Shown here: positions 60,842 through 64,000 of the stretch, piece after piece
Layout: each line of letters starts with the position of its first letter
How positions within the stretch are numbered: the stretch's first letter is position 1
Source: Bradyrhizobium nitroreducens
Lineage (GTDB): Bacteria; Pseudomonadota; Alphaproteobacteria; Rhizobiales; Xanthobacteraceae
Assembly: GCF_002776695.1 (NCBI RefSeq)
Contig: NZ_LFJC01000003.1
Coordinates: 3,548,076-3,612,075 of the forward strand
DNA length: 64,000 bases
Reading direction: 5' to 3'
Notes under the pieces: model-generated
Told to the model about the DNA's origin: nothing
Databases searched by the model: none
What the model saw: only the letters and a program-made list of their open reading frames with translations
Made by a program: the position numbers and the translations under genes

Positions 60842-62212
60842 CTAGCCGACACCGAGCGCCTTCAGCTTTCGGTGCAACGCCGACCGTTCCATGCCAACGA
60901 ACTCGGCCGTACGAGAAATATTTCCTGAAAAACGGCTGATCTGTGCAATCAAATAGTCGCGTTCGAACACTTCGCGCGCCTCACGCAGCGGCAGGCCCAT
61001 GATGTGCTCGCCATTGTTGCTTGTCGGCATCGCCGGCACCATCGAGCCGACGTCCTGCGGCAACATGTCTGCAGTGATGATCACCTCCGGACCGCCCGCC
61101 GCGAGAATCATGACTCTTTCAACATTGTTGCGGAGCTGACGCACGTTGCCCGGCCAGACATGCGATTGCAGCACCGCCATCGCGTCCTGCCCGATCTGCC
61201 GCTTGGGCAGGCCGCTGCCGGCCGAGATCTGCTCCATGAAATAGTCGATCAGTTCCGGGATGTCCTCGCGCCGTTCCGAAAGCGCGGGCACGCGGATCGG
61301 CACCACCGAGAGCCGATGATAGAGGTCCTCGCGGAAATGGCCCGCCGCGATCTCCTCTTCGAGATTGCGCGCGGTCGAGGAGATGATGCGCACGTCGACC
61401 TGCACCTTGGCGGTGCCGCCGACGCGCTGGAACGACTGCTCCACCAGCACGCGCAGGATCTTGTTCTGGGTCTCGCGCGGCATATCCGCGATCTCGTCGA
61501 TGAACAGCGTGCCGCCATGAGCTTCCTCGAGCGCGCCGGACTTGCGCGGCTGCTCGCCGTTGGACTGCTCGACGCCGAACAGCTCGTGCTCCATGCGCTC
61601 GGGCGTGATCGCGGCAGCGTTGATGACGACGAAGGGACCGTCGGCGCGGCCCGAGGCCGCGTGCAGCGTGCGTGCGGTCAATTCCTTGCCGGCGCCGGCG
61701 GGGCCGACGATCAGGATGCGGCTGTTGGCCTTGGCCGCGCGCTCGATGGTCTGGCGCAGCTGGTTCATGCTGGGCGAGCGGCCAACGAGCGAGCTTGCGC
61801 TGGGTGCGAGTTGCTTCAGCTCCTTGACCTCGCGCTTGAGCCGCGAGTTCTCCAAGGCCCTGGTCGCGACCAGGATCAGGCGATCGGCCTTGAACGGCTT
61901 CTCGATGAAGTCATAGGCGCCGCGCTTGATCGCGGCGACCGCGGTCTCGATGTTGCCGTGGCCGGAGATCATCACCACCGGCAGGTCGGCATTGTCCTTC
62001 TTGACCTGCTCCAGGAGCTGCAAACCGTCGAGCTTGGAGCCCTGCAGCCAGATGTCGAGGAACACCAGATGCGGCCGCCGGTTGGCGATTTCAGCCAGCG
62101 CGGAGTCGCTGTCGCGCGCGGTGCGCGTGACAAAACCCTCGTCCTCGAGAATGCCTGCGACGAGATCCCGAATATCGGCCTCGTCATCGACAATCAGAAT
62201 TTCACTAGCCAT
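60842..62212 (-). CDS. ntrX: Nitrogen assimilation response regulator NtrX
   Basis: A 456-residue NtrC-family regulator. The receiver (residues 1-120) has the phospho-acceptor D53 (VFLDIWLQG) and K105. The AAA+ domain (about 140-380) has a Walker A-like GPAGAGKE loop and Walker B FIDEIADM. The Fis-type HTH is at the C-terminus (ISRTAEFVGMERSALHRKLKALG). The GAFTGA loop expected for sigma-54 contact is absent: ELFGVEQSNGEQPRKSGALEEAHGG replaces it. This fits NtrX proteins that act without sigma-54. It lies 17 bp after ntrY. Confidence 0.95.
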   Translation of the reverse strand: MASEILIVDDEADIRDLVAGILEDEGFVTRTARDSDSALAEIANRRPHLVFLDIWLQGSKLDGLQLLEQVKKDNADLPVVMISGHGNIETAVAAIKRGAYDFIEKPFKADRLILVATRALENSRLKREVKELKQLAPSASSLVGRSPSMNQLRQTIERAAKANSRILIVGPAGAGKELTARTLHAASGRADGPFVVINAAAITPERMEHELFGVEQSNGEQPRKSGALEEAHGGTLFIDEIADMPRETQNKILRVLVEQSFQRVGGTAKVQVDVRIISSTARNLEEEIAAGHFREDLYHRLSVVPIRVPALSERREDIPELIDYFMEQISAGSGLPKRQIGQDAMAVLQSHVWPGNVRQLRNNVERVMILAAGGPEVIITADMLPQDVGSMVPAMPTSNNGEHIMGLPLREAREVFERDYLIAQISRFSGNISRTAEFVGMERSALHRKLKALGVG

Positions 62213-62229
62213 GGGTTGCGCCTGTCTTG

Positions 62230-64000
62230 TCAGATGCCTGTCGAGGCTTCGATCTTCGTTGAATCATTGGTCTTTTCAGCGGCCTCTTTGGTTTCGGCCG
62301 CAGGCTCTTTTGTTTCCGGCGCCGCGTCCTTCGCAGGCTCCGTCACAGCTTCCTTCGTGGTGTCCTTGGCGATCGGCGCCAGCTCGGCTCCCTCGGCTTT
62401 CGCGGGTTGCCCGGAGATCGCAAAGCGCATCCGCATCCAGGCACCGCGCTGGCCCTCGCGGAAGTCGGAGGCGTCCTTCAGCTCGATCCGCCCGCCATGG
62501 TCTTCCAGCACGCGGCCGACGATCGCAAGGCCGAGGCCGGTGCCCTTGGCCCGCGTCGTCACATAGGGTTCGAGCAGCCGCGAACGCGCGACCTTGGGCA
62601 GGCCGATGCCGTTGTCGATCACGTCGATCAGCACGTCCTCGCCCTCGCGCGACACGACGACGTCGATGCGGCCTTTGCCGAGCTCCTCCGGCGGCACCTG
62701 CTCGATCGCCTCGGTGGCGTTCTTGACGATGTTGGTGACGGCCTGGGAGATCAGCCGCCGGTCGAACTGGGCCCGCAGCGGGTCCTGCTTGAACTCGGCC
62801 TCGATGTCGATCTCGGGATGGGCGACCTTCATCAGGAACACGGCCTGCCGCACCGTGTCGGCGACGTCCTCGCCTTCCATCACGGGCTTCGGCATCCGGG
62901 CAAAGCGCGAGAACTCGTCGACCATGCGGCGGATATCGTCGACCTGGCGCACGATGGTGTCGGTGCACTGCTCGAAGATCTGCTTGTCCTTGGCCTCGGT
63001 GATGTCCTTGCCGAACTTGCGGCGGATGCGCTCGGCCGACAGCTGGATCGGCGTCAGGGGGTTCTTGATCTCGTGGGCGATGCGGCGCGCAACGTCGCCC
63101 CAGGCCGAGGTGCGCTGCGCCGAAACCAGCTCGGTGATGTCGTCGAGCGTGATGATGTAGCTGTCGTGCGGCTGGTTCTTCTCGGCGCTGACGCGGACCG
63201 AGAGGTTGCGCTCGGTGCCGTCGCGGGTGATCGTGATCTGGCCCTGCACCAGACGCTGGGTCCCTTCCCGCGCCGCCTTCATCATCTCGTCGAGCTCGGG
63301 CAGCACGTCGGAGAGCGGATGGCCGAGCGTCTCGGATTCGGCGTGCCCGATCAGCTTCTCGGCGGAGCGGTTCAAGATGCCGACGCTGCCGGAGGCATCG
63401 ACGCCGATGATGCCGGCGCTCGCCGAGGACAGCACCGCCTCGATGAAGCGGCGGCGGCTGTCGATGAGGTCGCTGGCGTTGACGAGCTCGTCGCGCTGGC
63501 TGCGCAATTCCTGCGTCATCTTGTTGAAGGTCTCGCCGAGCTGGGCGAGATCGCCTTCCGACTGGTGCACGGGCACCTGGACGTGGAGGTCGCCGGTCGA
63601 AACCGTGTGGGCCGCGTTCATCAGGCGCCGGATCGGCGACACCAGCGAATTGGCGAAGTTGAGGCCGATCAGCACCGAGGCCATCAGGATGGTCAGCGCG
63701 ATCACGGCGAACATCAGCGCGAAGGCGACCTGAATGCCGAGCCGGCGCGACTCGATCTGGGCGTACTCGGCGACGCTGACCTCGGTCTGCTTGAGCTGGG
63801 CAACGACATTCGGATCAAGGGGGCGCGCGACGTAGAGGAAGGTGTCGCTGAAGGCGCGCAGGCGGATCACCGCGGCGACGAAGCTCGCGTCCGGCAGCAC
63901 CGCGATCTCGGGCTCGCTCTCGTTGACGTTGCTGAGGAAGTCGGGCGCCGGCGGCGAATAAGCGAGCCGCATGCCGGTATCGGCGGACTCCAGGATGTTG
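62230..64000 (-). CDS. ntrY: Nitrogen regulation sensor histidine kinase NtrY, partial (N-terminus off the right edge)
   Basis: The reverse frame is open from the right edge to the stop at 62230, covering about 590 residues; full NtrY is about 750-780. Visible parts, in order: the end of a periplasmic sensor region, a membrane helix (QVAFALMFAVIALTILMASVLIGLNFA), a HAMP linker, a PAS domain (RRRFIEAVLSSASAGIIGVDASGSV), HisKA with phospho-acceptor His (DVARRIAHEIKNPLTPIQLSAE) and an ATPase domain (VIDNGIGLPK, GTGLGLAIVG). A C-terminal Lys/Glu/Ala-rich tail of about 60 residues (EPAKDAAPETKEPAAETKEAAEKT) is unusual. It pairs with NtrX. Confidence 0.95.
   Translation of the reverse strand, partial: NILESADTGMRLAYSPPAPDFLSNVNESEPEIAVLPDASFVAAVIRLRAFSDTFLYVARPLDPNVVAQLKQTEVSVAEYAQIESRRLGIQVAFALMFAVIALTILMASVLIGLNFANSLVSPIRRLMNAAHTVSTGDLHVQVPVHQSEGDLAQLGETFNKMTQELRSQRDELVNASDLIDSRRRFIEAVLSSASAGIIGVDASGSVGILNRSAEKLIGHAESETLGHPLSDVLPELDEMMKAAREGTQRLVQGQITITRDGTERNLSVRVSAEKNQPHDSYIITLDDITELVSAQRTSAWGDVARRIAHEIKNPLTPIQLSAERIRRKFGKDITEAKDKQIFEQCTDTIVRQVDDIRRMVDEFSRFARMPKPVMEGEDVADTVRQAVFLMKVAHPEIDIEAEFKQDPLRAQFDRRLISQAVTNIVKNATEAIEQVPPEELGKGRIDVVVSREGEDVLIDVIDNGIGLPKVARSRLLEPYVTTRAKGTGLGLAIVGRVLEDHGGRIELKDASDFREGQRGAWMRMRFAISGQPAKAEGAELAPIAKDTTKEAVTEPAKDAAPETKEPAAETKEAAEKTNDSTKIEASTGI

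Overview
The window is about 64 kb of GC-rich alphaproteobacterial chromosome. Gene content and order point to Bradyrhizobium or a very close relative: ntrY-ntrX-hfq-hflX-mazG, dac-tmk-holB-metG-tatD, a clade I nosRZDFYLX operon, an Irr-type iron box, and two interspersed palindromes typical of this group. No rRNA, tRNA, CRISPR array, insertion sequence or integrase was seen.

Layout. 1-4.2 kb: the N-terminal part of a secreted IPT/TIG-repeat protein (runs off the left edge), divergent from three tandem phage-tail-collar (microcystin-dependent-protein type) genes and a GNAT acetyltransferase. 4.2-14.5 kb: epoxide hydrolase-like enzyme, then D,D-carboxypeptidase, thymidylate kinase, DNA polymerase III delta-prime, methionyl-tRNA synthetase with a 150-residue histone-H1-like tail, a PAS hybrid histidine kinase preceded by a perfect FNR/FixK box, TatD and a metallo-beta-lactamase-fold phosphodiesterase. 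14.6-23.8 kb: two TRAP transporters, a short autotransporter and an acyl-CoA synthetase. 24.5-30.7 kb: a four-gene amide-catabolism operon (amidohydrolase, nitrile-type amidase, MHS transporter, NylB-family hydrolase) divergent from an AraC regulator that has no ordinary start codon. 31-32.6 kb: a rubrerythrin-like protein and a VIT1-type transporter, which together look like a split MbfA iron exporter.

32.8-41.8 kb: the complete nitrous oxide reductase operon. 41.8-46.4 kb: an iron-uptake operon (TonB-dependent receptor, PepSY membrane protein, small exported protein) under a clear ICE/Irr box. 46.8-47.8 kb: an unrecognised coiled-coil protein with a Cys module and a SleB-like C-terminus, again preceded by a perfect FNR/FixK box. 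48-55 kb: methionine-type ABC transporter (MetNI without MetQ), DASS anion permease, enoyl-CoA hydratase, a small outer-membrane protein and a cobalt-type nitrile hydratase operon (alpha, beta, accessory). 55-64 kb: an exported protein of unknown function, queC, mazG, a long inverted repeat, hflX, hfq, ntrX and a partial ntrY.

Functional themes are low-oxygen and denitrifying life (nos genes, two FNR-type boxes), iron handling (ICE-controlled receptor, ferritin/VIT pair), nitrile and amide use (nitrile hydratase, amidase, NylB-like hydrolase) and organic acid uptake (two TRAP systems, DASS). The most attractive leads are the FNR-box-linked SleB-like coiled-coil protein, the NylB/amidase operon, the hybrid kinase inserted into a housekeeping operon under an FNR box, and the MetRS tail.
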